Positions 43,095 through 52,752 are shown, counted from the first letter of the stretch. The stretch is DNA of 64,000 bases from Hydrogenophilales bacterium 28-61-23 (GCA_002281555.1 NCGJ01000003.1:186001-250000); one strand, 5' to 3'. Numbers and translations are program-made. Notes: generated from the letters alone by a model not told the origin.

Positions 43095-44401
43095 GCGGCG
43101 TTACCCACCGTTGCCCGGACATTAGCCGTTTTTTTGGTGGATTTTCCGACCCCCTGCGTAACCGCATTGGCAATCTGCTGGGCCACCAGATGGTTGAGGA
43201 TCACCATGATTGCAACCAGATGCCAGTAGAAATCGAAATAGGACAGACCCAGGAAGGCGCCACAAGTGGCAAAACCGATCATGCTCACCTGAGTCATCGC
43301 CGCCAGGTCCCCAGCCCACTTCAGGTCCGGAATACGCTTGGTGCGCCGTATGATGGAACTACCCTTCATCCAGGCGAACGCCATGATGGTCATATACAGG
43401 CCGAATCCGATGAAACCGTGCTCGCCCATCATTTCGAAGTACACGCTGTGAACGTCATGGACCCGGTTCGGTTCGGGGGCGTACTGGCGGAAGACACCAG
43501 CCCGGAACATCTCGATGCCGCCACCGGTGATGCGATCCTTGGCCACGTTGAAAGCGGTATGCCAGGCATTGATACGCCCCAGCGCCGAGTCGTCCTGCGC
43601 ATATTCCTGCGTGGTGGCCATACGGTCGTACCACGCTTGCGGCATGATCGCGCCAATCGATCCCACAGTGATGATGATCAGTAGTGCTGTCATCAACTTG
43701 TTACGGCTCTTGATCCAGAGGAAAAATCCCATAGCGAGCAGACCCACCAGAGCGCCGCGCGATTGGCTGCCGACGGCGGCGATGGTGGTAAGCAGCATGG
43801 CGCCGGTCAGTCCGACTTTCATCCAGTGACGTGTTTCCTGGATTCGCAGGTAGGCGATCAACGGGACCGTCATGACCAGAGCCAGGGCCATTTCATTGTT
43901 GCCGCCGATAAAGCTGCCCTCTGGCCCCATGACGTTATAAACGCCACCCTTGGCAATCGTGAAAATGCCGCCCTTGATGCCGAAGAATCCCAGCGATAGC
44001 GCGATCATCCAGACCACGCCTTGCAGGCGTTCACGGTTAGTGATGACCATGATGGTGACGAAGGTCATCAGCATGATCTTGAAGAATTTGACCCAGCCCT
44101 CCCAGGCCTCATCGGGATAGAAGGCAAACATGGTGGTGATGAACGCCCAGCCAAGAAGCGTCAACATCAGGATCGTTTCCCGCGTCCAGATGATGCGCTT
44201 CGGCTCCTTGGTGAAGAACATGCCCGCGAATGTGGCGATAGCGATGAAATATGCCCACGGAAATGTCATCGCAAAACCATAGGCCAACCTGTGCGGGTTC
44301 ATATAACTGATCCAACACCAGAGATAGATGCCGACCTGAGGACGGCGCAAGACCATGGGCAACAGGCCGAAGACGACAGCAGCTATGAGGAGATCACGCA
44401 T
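43091..44401 (-). CDS. XrtA-associated O-glycosylation ligase / Wzy-like polymerase
   Basis: A 436-residue polytopic membrane protein with about ten helices. It matches the exosortase-A-associated O-antigen-ligase family (TIGR03097 type): it begins MRDLLIAAVVFGLLPMVLRR and has YMNPHRLAYGFAMTFPWAYF near residue 33-52. A large periplasmic loop (about 210-300) has the QSRGALVGLLAMG segment typical of Wzy/WaaL proteins. It would polymerise repeat units or attach glycan to a carrier in the periplasm. A 139-base gap lies on its 5' side and may hold a promoter. Confidence 0.93.
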   Translation of the reverse strand: MRDLLIAAVVFGLLPMVLRRPQVGIYLWCWISYMNPHRLAYGFAMTFPWAYFIAIATFAGMFFTKEPKRIIWTRETILMLTLLGWAFITTMFAFYPDEAWEGWVKFFKIMLMTFVTIMVITNRERLQGVVWMIALSLGFFGIKGGIFTIAKGGVYNVMGPEGSFIGGNNEMALALVMTVPLIAYLRIQETRHWMKVGLTGAMLLTTIAAVGSQSRGALVGLLAMGFFLWIKSRNKLMTALLIIITVGSIGAIMPQAWYDRMATTQEYAQDDSALGRINAWHTAFNVAKDRITGGGIEMFRAGVFRQYAPEPNRVHDVHSVYFEMMGEHGFIGFGLYMTIMAFAWMKGSSIIRRTKRIPDLKWAGDLAAMTQVSMIGFATCGAFLGLSYFDFYWHLVAIMVILNHLVAQQIANAVTQGVGKSTKKTANVRATVGNAA

Positions 44402-44540
44402 GGGCGGCGGGTATCGGTTGTGGGTTGATGGTGCGCGGCTATTCTCGGCAAGCGTCGAGATATCGGTTTCGCGGGCGCGGTTGATTTCGCGGTGAACATG
44501 GAATCCCGGTTAATCGCAATCCGCATGACGTCGGTTAATT

Positions 44541-45770
44541 TCACAGCGAACCCAAACTAGCCGATTGTCGATCGGTTGGATCGTTCCCGCCGCCAACAGC
44601 AGATATCGTGTCTCGCCAAAGTTCAAGCATTTGGCTCATATGTGCCGCCCATGAGAACTGATTGAGGACACGTACACGGCCGAGTTCGCCGAATTGCTTG
44701 CGTAGTTCCGGATCGGCGGCCAACCTCTTCAAATGAACCGAGAGCGTTTCGACATCGCCCGGTTCATACAGAAAACCCGTTACGCCATGCTGCACGATCT
44801 CGCCTGGCCCCGGAGACCGAGCCGCGATTACCGCGACATTGGCCGCCATCGCCTCGGCCACGACAATGCCAAAGGACTCCCATTCGCTCGGATGCAGCAG
44901 TATGTCCGAAGCGCAAAGCGCCTTTACTACGGCAGCGTGGGGCATAGCCCCTAGAAAAGTGACTCTATCGGTCAGGCCTAGCCGGGCGGCCAGTTGCTCC
45001 AGCGCGGTCCGTTCGGCGCCTTCCCCGATGGACACATAGCTGAAATCTATCGATTGATCGCGCAGGTTCGCAAGCGCGTAGAGCACATCGCCGATTCTTT
45101 TTCCTGGCACCAGGCGCGAGATTGAAATGATGTTCAGACGCGCCGCCCCGGGCGGCGCGTCTGAACCGGCCGCGAACTCGGCGAGTTCGATGCCGTTGGG
45201 CACGATGGCGAGTCGATCGGATGTCCCGGTCCGCTCGGCCCAGATGCGATGGTAGGCCTGGCTCACGAGCACGATTCGGGCCGCATACCGCTGGAGGTAC
45301 AACAGTTCATCGATTGCTCGCGAGGGAAGATCGACATTGTGTACGGTAAGGGTCACAGGCACGTTGAGCAGTTGCCCCAATGGCAGCGCCACCTCAAATG
45401 CCCAGCCCATGAAATGGGCATGAATCTGTTCCACTTCCCGGATACGAGGCATCCGCAGCAGCCGTGTGAAAAAGGTCTTGCGGCGTTCCGCGAGCAGACG
45501 GCCATAGTGGCCGCGCATCGCCGACTTCCGGATAGACCGGCCATAGCGCTTGAGACTGGTCGAAAAAACCGGACAGGCCGCGGCATCGAGATAGATGACC
45601 TCCTCCAGCTTCACGCCAAGACGATCGGCGAGCACTTGCCCTTCGGCGTCGCCCGAGGTGGGCGCGAGCACGGTCACCGCGTGCCCGGCGGAGACAGTCG
45701 AGGCGATTTCGCGCGTGACGAAGGTATGCGTTGAAAAAGGAAAACTCGGGGTCACGACGAGTTGCTTCAT
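44541..45770 (-). CDS. Glycosyltransferase family 4 with a palindrome at its domain linker
   Basis: A 409-residue GT-B enzyme. QLVVTPSFPFSTHTFVTREI (3-22) is the N-terminal strand and loop; NIISISRLVPGKRIGDVLYA (about 214) opens the donor domain; WESFGIVVAEAMAANVAVIA (about 296-315) holds the E-x7-E motif. The ATG at 45770 has an agga site about 10 bases upstream and is preferred over a start 28 codons earlier that overlaps the CapK-like gene. Residues about 202-213 (GSDAPPGAAR), just before the donor domain, are encoded by a perfect 35-base palindrome. Confidence 0.92.
   Translation of the reverse strand: MKQLVVTPSFPFSTHTFVTREIASTVSAGHAVTVLAPTSGDAEGQVLADRLGVKLEEVIYLDAAACPVFSTSLKRYGRSIRKSAMRGHYGRLLAERRKTFFTRLLRMPRIREVEQIHAHFMGWAFEVALPLGQLLNVPVTLTVHNVDLPSRAIDELLYLQRYAARIVLVSQAYHRIWAERTGTSDRLAIVPNGIELAEFAAGSDAPPGAARLNIISISRLVPGKRIGDVLYALANLRDQSIDFSYVSIGEGAERTALEQLAARLGLTDRVTFLGAMPHAAVVKALCASDILLHPSEWESFGIVVAEAMAANVAVIAARSPGPGEIVQHGVTGFLYEPGDVETLSVHLKRLAADPELRKQFGELGRVRVLNQFSWAAHMSQMLELWRDTISAVGGGNDPTDRQSASLGSL
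45132..45166. repeat. Perfect 35-base palindrome inside a glycosyltransferase gene
   Basis: Two exact 17-base arms (45132-45148, starting gttcagacgcg, and 45150-45166, ending cgcgtctgaac) around a single C. It is read in frame within the GT4 gene at the linker between its two Rossmann domains. A hairpin this perfect is not needed by the protein code, and it resembles an inserted repeat element or uptake/terminator-type dyad. Confidence 0.85.
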
Positions 45771-45840
45771 GGCCGAATTTTCCTGGGAAAACTTTCCATG
45801 AATAAATGACTTAACAATGTCCAGCTCGTATGGATTCGAT

Positions 45841-47193
45841 TCAGCAAGCGGCAACCCGGCTCACCACATAACGATACTTGCCCGATTTTTCGGGTGGAAT
45901 CTCGTCCACCAGCTCGACCTCAACCGCCACCTCTTCACCCAGGCGAACCTTTGCACCACGCTCGATATTGGGCAGATTCGCGAGATCGAACTCGGCATCG
46001 GTCACCAGCAGGATGCGGGTCAAATCGAGACTTTCCTGCACGATCTTGAATTGCCGCACGCCAGGCAGATCGCGCACGATGTAAATCAGGGAAAGGCCAT
46101 GCATGACCGTGCCATTCCTGGCGACCAGAAAATCTGTGCTGCGCCCTTGCACTTCCTTCATCAACGGCAACGTGCGGCCGCACGAACACGGCTTATCGTC
46201 CAGTACACCGATATCACCGGTGCGATAACGAATGAAAGGGAAGTCTCCGGTGGCAAGGTGGGTGACGACAATTTCGCCGCTTTCTCCCGCCGGCAAGACA
46301 CGGCCTTCGTCGTCGATGATCTCGACGATGATGTCCTCGTGCGTCAGGTGCATGCCGCCAGCGGGGCACTGATGCGCGATGAAACCGGCGTCGCGACCGC
46401 CGTAGCCATTCGCCACCGGGCAGCCGAACACACGCTGAATGAGTTCTCGCTGATGGTCGTAGAGGCGTTCAGAGGTGACGAAAGCGACCTTGATGCCGAC
46501 GTCATCCAGACGGACTTTGTGTTCCTCGGCGTAACGCGCGATATGAGCGAAAGCAGAGGGATAACCAAACAGCATTTTCGGCCGCATGGCGCGAATTTCC
46601 GCGATGAAACCGGCGACTTTCTCCGGCGACATTTCGAACGCCGGCAGCAGTTTGGTGCGCATCATGGCATCGCGCAATTGCCGCACCCGGTCTTGCGAAG
46701 TCAGTTCGATGGGCGAGCCCCAAAGCACGATTTCCGGATCGCCGATATCCACGCCCCACCAGCGCGTGGCGCGCCATTTGGCGGCGACATCGTGAGAAAC
46801 GCGCTCGTTGCCAATAAAAAAGATCAACGGTTCGCCGCTGGAGCCGCCGGTATTGAAACGCGACATATCTTTGGCCTGCTCGGATTTAATGCCTTCGGTA
46901 TGGGCGCGGATAACGGCTTTATCGAGGAATGGCAGCCGTTGCAGATCGGCCATGCCGTTGACCGCGCGCGGGTCGAATCCCAGTCGGGCGAATAGATCCC
47001 GGTAATACGGCACATGTTTGCCGGCATGGATCAAGAAAGATTTCAAACGCTCCAGACGAAGCAGCTCAAGCCGCTCGACAGGCCAGTACTGGCTTTGCTC
47101 CATTTCCTTGCGCACGCGCACGGTATCGTGATGTTTGAAGCGCTCCTGCAGCGGAAAAACGAGGCCGGAAATAAGCGACGTATACAAACTCAT
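45841..47193 (-). CDS. CapK/phenylacetate-CoA-ligase-like AMP-binding enzyme
   Basis: A 450-residue member of the adenylate-forming superfamily. The ATP-binding loop is NTGGSSGEPLIFFIG (about 110), GYGGRDAGFIAHQCPAGG (about 248) holds the acyl-AMP region, and EIVVTHLATGDFPFIRYRTG with DIGVLDD (about 297) contains the ribose-binding Asp. CapK-type homologues in capsule loci have unsettled roles and may activate an acyl or amino acid for glycan attachment. ATG at 47193 forms an ATGA overlap with the upstream GT4 gene; a longer frame is rejected for that reason. Confidence 0.88.
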   Translation of the reverse strand: MSLYTSLISGLVFPLQERFKHHDTVRVRKEMEQSQYWPVERLELLRLERLKSFLIHAGKHVPYYRDLFARLGFDPRAVNGMADLQRLPFLDKAVIRAHTEGIKSEQAKDMSRFNTGGSSGEPLIFFIGNERVSHDVAAKWRATRWWGVDIGDPEIVLWGSPIELTSQDRVRQLRDAMMRTKLLPAFEMSPEKVAGFIAEIRAMRPKMLFGYPSAFAHIARYAEEHKVRLDDVGIKVAFVTSERLYDHQRELIQRVFGCPVANGYGGRDAGFIAHQCPAGGMHLTHEDIIVEIIDDEGRVLPAGESGEIVVTHLATGDFPFIRYRTGDIGVLDDKPCSCGRTLPLMKEVQGRSTDFLVARNGTVMHGLSLIYIVRDLPGVRQFKIVQESLDLTRILLVTDAEFDLANLPNIERGAKVRLGEEVAVEVELVDEIPPEKSGKYRYVVSRVAAC

Positions 47194-48392
47194 TTCGGCT
47201 CCCGGACAACACGCTTGAACAGCTTCAGCAAAATCTCCACCCGATTGTCCCAACTGTTTTCTTCCGCGTAAGCGCGTATGGCTGACCCGTCCCAGCACCG
47301 AGACAAAGCTTGATCGAGTGCAATGGTCAAGGCGGATTGGTCGTCGAACGGGACGATCACCCCCAAATCAGGTCGACTGACCACCTCGGCGTTCCCGCCG
47401 ACATCGCTGGCCACGACTGGCACGCCACAGGCCATCGCTTCCAGGATGACATTGGCCCAACCTTCATTTCGGGTCGAAAGAACGAAGACATCGGCGGCGG
47501 ACAACGGCCATTTGAGATCATCCGGCGAGACCGGCCCCAGAAAATGAACACGCCCGGCCAGCCCCAGTTTGTTTGCCTGAGCTTTCAGGGCCTGAGTCAT
47601 ATCGCCTTCCGGACAAGCGCCACCGACGATCAGGTAATGCAGCTGGGGATGTTTTTCCAGCAAGGCCGGCAAGCTGGCGATCACCCGGTGGAAGCCCTTG
47701 CGCTCGACCAACCCACCCACGGTGATCAGCACTTGGGCGGTATCCGGCAAGCCATATCGTTGGCGAGCTTCCGCTCTGGGCACCGGCTTGAAGCAATCGG
47801 CATCGACCCCATTGCCGACGACAAGCCCGCGTTCTTCCGAGAGACCGAGGGAACAGGCGAGTCGACGCAGCGAGTCTGAAACAGTAATGACCTGATCGGC
47901 ATCGCGAAAGACGGCTCGCAACTTGGCAACCAATGCCCGGTTGCGGCTTTGCGGCACTTCGGTGCCGCGCAGCGTCACGGTCACCGGCAACCCCAGCCAG
48001 CGGCCAAGGCGTTGGGCGGCGTGACCGTCCGGATAGGCGAAGTGGGCATCGATCAGGTTGTAGCCCTGGGCCTTGAAACGACGCAACGTGAAATAACTGC
48101 CGATGGCCATGAACACACTGTCCAGACCGCGCAACATGCCGGGAATGGCTAGAAAGCGGGGGAAGATCACCTCGATCCCGGCTTGATTTTCCCGCTTCGC
48201 CGGCAGAGGGCGGTAATTCGGCCGAAACAAGCGAATCAGCTCTTGCCCGGGAAACCACGGTTTCGGCGACACCACCACCAGCGGCAGATGTTGGCCGACC
48301 CGGAACATGCGCTCGCGGATGAACAGACCGGCATTGGGCTGCGTCGCGTTGGGGAACAGACTGGAGAAGACCACGATACGTGGATCAGTCAC
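47190..48392 (-). CDS. Glycosyltransferase family 4
   Basis: A 400-residue GT-B enzyme. IVVFSSLFPNATQPNAGLFI (6-25) is the N-terminal loop, VLITVGGLVERKGFHRVIAS (about 200) opens the donor domain and NEGWANVILEAMACGVPVVA (about 308-327) carries the E-x7-E motif. The GTG at 48392 overlaps the preceding stop (GTGA) with ggag close upstream, and is preferred to an ATG 20 codons earlier inside the neighbouring gene. Confidence 0.92.
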   Translation of the reverse strand: MTDPRIVVFSSLFPNATQPNAGLFIRERMFRVGQHLPLVVVSPKPWFPGQELIRLFRPNYRPLPAKRENQAGIEVIFPRFLAIPGMLRGLDSVFMAIGSYFTLRRFKAQGYNLIDAHFAYPDGHAAQRLGRWLGLPVTVTLRGTEVPQSRNRALVAKLRAVFRDADQVITVSDSLRRLACSLGLSEERGLVVGNGVDADCFKPVPRAEARQRYGLPDTAQVLITVGGLVERKGFHRVIASLPALLEKHPQLHYLIVGGACPEGDMTQALKAQANKLGLAGRVHFLGPVSPDDLKWPLSAADVFVLSTRNEGWANVILEAMACGVPVVASDVGGNAEVVSRPDLGVIVPFDDQSALTIALDQALSRCWDGSAIRAYAEENSWDNRVEILLKLFKRVVREPK

Positions 48393-49606
48393 AGACTCCG
48401 CCCCAGCGCGGCGCCGTATATGGCTTTGTAGTTGGCGATGCTCCTCGCCCAATTGCGTTCACTTTCGACAAAGTGGCGGCCCTTAGCGCGCATGGCCGCG
48501 CCCCCATCCGGCTGGTTAAGCGCCGCCACCGCTTTGGCGGCCAGATCGCTTACATCCCCGGCGCGGAACAGCACACCGGTCTGGCCGTCATCGATCAATT
48601 CTTTATGGCCGCCGACATCGGACGCGATCAACAGATGGCCCTGGGCCATGGCTTCCAGGGGTTTGAGCGGCGTCACCAGTTCGGTCAGGCGCATGGCATG
48701 ACGCGGGTAAGCAAGCAGGTCGACCAGATCGTAATACCGGCTCACTTCGGCATGGGGCACGCGGCCGACGAACACGACTTTGTCGGATAAACCCAACGCC
48801 GCCGCCTGCGCCTTGAGATTGGCTTCCTGCGGGCCGCCGCCGACCAGTAGCAGGCGCACATCCGGCGCTTTATCCAGAATTGCGGGCAGCGCGGCGATCA
48901 ACAAGTCGAGGCCTTCATAGGCATAGAACGAGCCAAGGAAACCAATCACCCGGCAGCCCGACAGGCCGAGTTTGGCCTTGAGTTCAGTGTCCGCGCCGAC
49001 GCTGAGGCTGAAGTGCTCAATATCGACGGCATTCGGCACCGTGCCGATCTTCTCGCTCGGAATGCCGCGCGAAATCAAATCGCCGCGCAGCCCCTGGCAA
49101 ATGGTCACCACCTGATTGGCGCGTTGCACAGCCCGGGTTTCCAGCCATTTGGTGAGGCGATAACGCAATCCGCCCTCGGTCTGCGTGCCGTGATCCACCG
49201 CGGCGTCTTCCCAGAAGGCGCGAATTTCGTAGACCACCGGAATACCGAGTTTTTCGCCGACATGAATCGCCGGCCAGGCATTCAGAACCGGCGAATGGGC
49301 ATGCAGAATATCCGGCTTGAGTTCCTTGGCCAGAGCGAGCAGACGGCGCTCGGTCGCCCGCATGAAGGCCCATTGATTAAGCACCGGCAGGCGGCTGGCG
49401 AAATCCGTGGGCTGCGGCGTGCGGTAGAAATGCAGGCCATCCGCATCTTCTTCCGCAACCGAGCAGTTCACCTGTTTCGGGCTGGTCAGGTGAAAGGTTT
49501 CCCAGCCCAGATTGCGTTGCTCGCGCAGGATGTTGGCGCTGCGGAAGGTATAGCCGGAGTGCAGCGGCAGGGAATGGTCGAAGACGTGGAGGATGCGCAA
49601 GGTCAT
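48389..49606 (-). CDS. XrtA-associated glycosyltransferase family 4 (TIGR04063 type)
   Basis: A 405-residue GT-B enzyme of the exosortase-A-associated Daro_2409-like family: RILHVFDHSLPLHSGYTFRS (4-23) is characteristic. The donor domain begins VIGFLGSFYAYEGLDLLIAA (about 208), and LKPLEAMAQGHLLIASDVGG (about 315-334) replaces the usual E-x7-E with a shorter form. ATG at 49606 overlaps the amidotransferase stop (ATGA); the earlier in-frame start lies inside that gene. Confidence 0.94.
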   Translation of the reverse strand: MTLRILHVFDHSLPLHSGYTFRSANILREQRNLGWETFHLTSPKQVNCSVAEEDADGLHFYRTPQPTDFASRLPVLNQWAFMRATERRLLALAKELKPDILHAHSPVLNAWPAIHVGEKLGIPVVYEIRAFWEDAAVDHGTQTEGGLRYRLTKWLETRAVQRANQVVTICQGLRGDLISRGIPSEKIGTVPNAVDIEHFSLSVGADTELKAKLGLSGCRVIGFLGSFYAYEGLDLLIAALPAILDKAPDVRLLLVGGGPQEANLKAQAAALGLSDKVVFVGRVPHAEVSRYYDLVDLLAYPRHAMRLTELVTPLKPLEAMAQGHLLIASDVGGHKELIDDGQTGVLFRAGDVSDLAAKAVAALNQPDGGAAMRAKGRHFVESERNWARSIANYKAIYGAALGRSL

Positions 49607-51516
49607 GGCAAGATCATGGCGGGTGAGTTTTCGTTGTTGCGCAGGAATGCCTCGAACATCAGCAGCGTCCACAGCGAGGCGCTGTAATCGCGGATGCCGC
49701 GCGCATGTTCATCGGCCATGCGGGCCAGAAAGGCCATATCGAACAGGCCGGTGTCGGCCATGCGTTGCGACTTGAGCGCGTTATTCAGCTTGTCCTTGAG
49801 CGGGCCGCGGAACCATTCGGCGAGCGGGATCGAGAAGCCCATTTTTCGGCGATACATGATGTCGTGCGGCAGATGCGGTTCCAGCGCCTGCTTGAGCATG
49901 AACTTGCCTTCCGTGCCGCGCAGTTTGTAATCCACCGGCAGGCCGGAGACCCATTCCATCAGCTTGTGGTCGAGGAACGGGACGCGCACTTCCAGGGCAT
50001 GGGCCATGCTGGCACGATCGACCTTGGTCAGGATGTCGCCGACCATATAGGTTTTCATATCGAGATACTGGACTTGCGAAACCGTGTCGGTGGCCGGGTT
50101 TTTGGCTTGGTGTCGGCGCAAGACCTCGACCGCTTTGTAGCCGTTGAGCCGACGCTTGAATTCCGGGCTGAACACCTTGTCGCGCAGGCTGTCGCCCATC
50201 ACCGAGACACCGTGGAAATAGCCTTCCACGGTATCGCGCGCCATGGCTTCGAAGGTGGATTTGGCGCGGAAGACTTTAGGCGCCCAGTCCGCCTTGGGGT
50301 AAACCCGGCCGAGAAAACCAAACAAGGGTTTACGGATGCCGACCGGCAATACCGAGCGCATTTTTTCTTCATAACTGTGCCAGCGATAGCGCCGGTAGCC
50401 GGCAAAGTTTTCGTCGCCGCCGTCGCCGGACAGCGCGACCGTCACATCCTTGCGCGCCAATTGGCAAACCCGGTAAGTGGGCATAGCCGAGGAATCGGCG
50501 TAGGGCTCGTCATAGAGGCGGGCAAGCTCGTCGACCAGGCTGAAATCGTTCGCCTCGACGGTGCTGACGTGATGGTCGGTGTGATAACGCTCGGCGACCT
50601 GGCGGGCGTACTCGGCCTCGTTGTATTTCGGGTCGGAAAAGGCGATGGAACAGGTTTTCACCGGCTGATCGGTCAGCCCCGCCATCATCGCCACCACGGC
50701 GGAAGAATCGACGCCGCCAGATAAAAAAGCGCCCAGCGGCACTTCCGCCACCATGCGTATCTTCACCGCCTCGCGAAAACGGTCGATCAGTTCGATTTCG
50801 GCATCCGGCAGGGATAAATTGGCATGCGGTTTGAACGGCACATCCCAGTATTCGCGCGGCTGTCCGACTGGCTGGCCGCGTTTGATCAGCAGACGATGGC
50901 CGGGCGACATTTTCAGCGCCGTGCTGTAGATCGTGCGCGGTTCCGGCACGTAGCCGTAGGCGAAATATTCCTCCACCGCTCGGTCGTCGATCTGACGCCG
51001 GAAACCGGGCCAGGCGGTGATGGTCTTGAGTTCCGAGCCGAATACCAGGAAGCCGTCGTCGGTGACGGCGTAATGCAGCGGTTTGACGCCAAGACGATCG
51101 CGCGCCATGAACAGCACCTGCTTGTTCCTGTCCCACAGGGCGAAGGCGAACATGCCGCGGAAGTGATGTACGCAATCTTCGCCCCATTGTTCCCAGGCGT
51201 GAACGATGGTTTCGGTGTCGGAGCGCGTTTTGAAGGTATGGCCCAGCGCGGTGAGTTCCGGAATCAGATCGACGAAGTTGTAGATCTCGCCGTTGAACAC
51301 CACGGCCACGCTGCCATCCTCGTTGAACAAAGGTTGCTGGCCGGCGGCGATGTCGATAATGGAAAGTCGGCGATGGCCGAAGCCCAGACCGGGTTCCAGA
51401 TGCAAGCCGGCTTCGTCCGGGCCGCGATGCGATTGAATGTCGTTGATACGCGCCAGAACATCACGCGAAATGGGGCGTTGCTCGCGTAGGTCGAAAACTC
51501 CGGTGATGCCGCACAT
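49603..51516 (-). CDS. XrtA-associated amidotransferase (asparagine-synthase family, TIGR03108 type)
   Basis: A 637-residue class II glutamine amidotransferase. It has the catalytic Cys2 (MCGITGVFD), SHRGPDEAG (about 29-37), and a synthetase half with PP-loop SGGVDSS (about 264-270) and SGDGGDENFAGY. It differs from the paralogue at 8291 by keeping the whole glutaminase site. The family is conserved in exosortase A loci and is thought to amidate a sugar acid or peptide precursor rather than make free asparagine. Overlaps the GT4 gene by ATGA. Confidence 0.95.
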   Translation of the reverse strand: MCGITGVFDLREQRPISRDVLARINDIQSHRGPDEAGLHLEPGLGFGHRRLSIIDIAAGQQPLFNEDGSVAVVFNGEIYNFVDLIPELTALGHTFKTRSDTETIVHAWEQWGEDCVHHFRGMFAFALWDRNKQVLFMARDRLGVKPLHYAVTDDGFLVFGSELKTITAWPGFRRQIDDRAVEEYFAYGYVPEPRTIYSTALKMSPGHRLLIKRGQPVGQPREYWDVPFKPHANLSLPDAEIELIDRFREAVKIRMVAEVPLGAFLSGGVDSSAVVAMMAGLTDQPVKTCSIAFSDPKYNEAEYARQVAERYHTDHHVSTVEANDFSLVDELARLYDEPYADSSAMPTYRVCQLARKDVTVALSGDGGDENFAGYRRYRWHSYEEKMRSVLPVGIRKPLFGFLGRVYPKADWAPKVFRAKSTFEAMARDTVEGYFHGVSVMGDSLRDKVFSPEFKRRLNGYKAVEVLRRHQAKNPATDTVSQVQYLDMKTYMVGDILTKVDRASMAHALEVRVPFLDHKLMEWVSGLPVDYKLRGTEGKFMLKQALEPHLPHDIMYRRKMGFSIPLAEWFRGPLKDKLNNALKSQRMADTGLFDMAFLARMADEHARGIRDYSASLWTLLMFEAFLRNNENSPAMILP

Positions 51517-51576
51517 GGTGGCTTGCCTCTTGGTATTTGCTCTATTTGCCTGTCTTACGGCCGGAAAACGGAAAAC

Positions 51577-52746
51577 TTAAACACGCTCCAGCGCCGCCCT
51601 GTATACCGCGCGGTAGCCCTCGACCATATGTTCAAGGGAAAAATCCCGCTCGATTCTTGCTCGCGCCGCCCTGCCCTCGTTGGCGATTCGAACCGGGTCG
51701 GCGGCATAGTCTAGCAGCGCGCGCGCCAGCGTCTCACTGGCACCGGGCTTGAACAAAAGGCCGGTCTCACCCGGGCTGACCAACTCGGGATTGCCCCCCA
51801 CCGCGGTTGCGACCACAGGCAGACCGGTGCTCATCGCCTCGAGTATCGTATTGGAAATTCCCTCGCCCAAAGAAGGCAGCACGAACACATCCATGGCGCG
51901 CATCAGTTCGGCGCTGTCATCCCGATTTCCCGCCAACCAGGCCCGGCCGGCAAAGCCGGATTGGTCCAGCAGGGTCTGGCATTCCTGTCTCGATGGGCCA
52001 TCGCCGACCAGCAACAGGCGAAGCCCGGCCGCCGGCTCGCCTTGTTGGCAGGCATGGATAAAGGCGCGCACCAGCGTCGGATAGTCCTTGACCGCCGCCA
52101 TGCGCCCCACGCTGCCGATCACACAAGTCGCGCCAGACAAGAATCCGGCCGGCCCGACTTCTGGACGCCGCGCACCGCGCGGGTGGAACTTGTCGCTATC
52201 GACGCCGTTGTAGATCTGGCTGAGGCGCCGATTCGATACGCCGACCGTGTTGCTCAGCCAGCCGGCCAGATCCCGGCTGACCGTGATGTACTGGTGCACC
52301 AATGGCCGCGCCGCGCGGCGCAGCAGGTTGTATTTCCAGTTTTTGCCCTCCAGGTCGAATACGTCGCGCCCATGCTCGCCGTGCACCCGCGCGGGAACGC
52401 GGGCCGCCGCCGCGACAAACTGGGCTTCCAAGGCATTCAGGTTTCGGGTGTGAACGATCTCAGGCCGCAATTCACGCAGCAGCGAATACAGACGCCCCAT
52501 CCAGGAAAGATCGTGGCCCGGTCGCTTGTCCAGATCGACAAAGCGGATGTCATCCCGATGGATGCGTTGGCGGAATTCGGTGTGGTCGGTCAGGCTGATC
52601 ACCACATGGCGGAATTCCGCCGTCGGCAGTCGGTTGATCAGGTTCACCATGCCGTTTTCCATGCCGCCGGTGCCAAAGTGGTAAACGACATGGGCGATCA
52701 GTACCGGCTTGGCCCCGGACGGGATGGAATCGGACACCGTGCTCAT
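51577..52746 (-). CDS. XrtA-associated glycosyltransferase family 4 (TIGR03088 type)
   Basis: A 389-residue GT-B enzyme of the PEP-CTERM/EpsH1-associated sugar-transferase group. VLIAHVVYHFGTGGMENGMV (15-34) is the family's N-terminal motif, CVIGSVGRMAAVKDYPTLVR (about 210) opens the donor domain, and GEGISNTILEAMSTGLPVVA (about 292-311) has the E-x7-E. It starts six bases after the exosortase gene. Confidence 0.94.
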   Translation of the reverse strand: MSTVSDSIPSGAKPVLIAHVVYHFGTGGMENGMVNLINRLPTAEFRHVVISLTDHTEFRQRIHRDDIRFVDLDKRPGHDLSWMGRLYSLLRELRPEIVHTRNLNALEAQFVAAAARVPARVHGEHGRDVFDLEGKNWKYNLLRRAARPLVHQYITVSRDLAGWLSNTVGVSNRRLSQIYNGVDSDKFHPRGARRPEVGPAGFLSGATCVIGSVGRMAAVKDYPTLVRAFIHACQQGEPAAGLRLLLVGDGPSRQECQTLLDQSGFAGRAWLAGNRDDSAELMRAMDVFVLPSLGEGISNTILEAMSTGLPVVATAVGGNPELVSPGETGLLFKPGASETLARALLDYAADPVRIANEGRAARARIERDFSLEHMVEGYRAVYRAALERV

Positions 52747-52752
52747 CCAGGC

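Noticed and set aside
45817-46995. 392-codon plus-strand frame over the CapK-like gene
   Set aside because: Antisense shadow; residues do not form a known family and the sense frame carries adenylation motifs.
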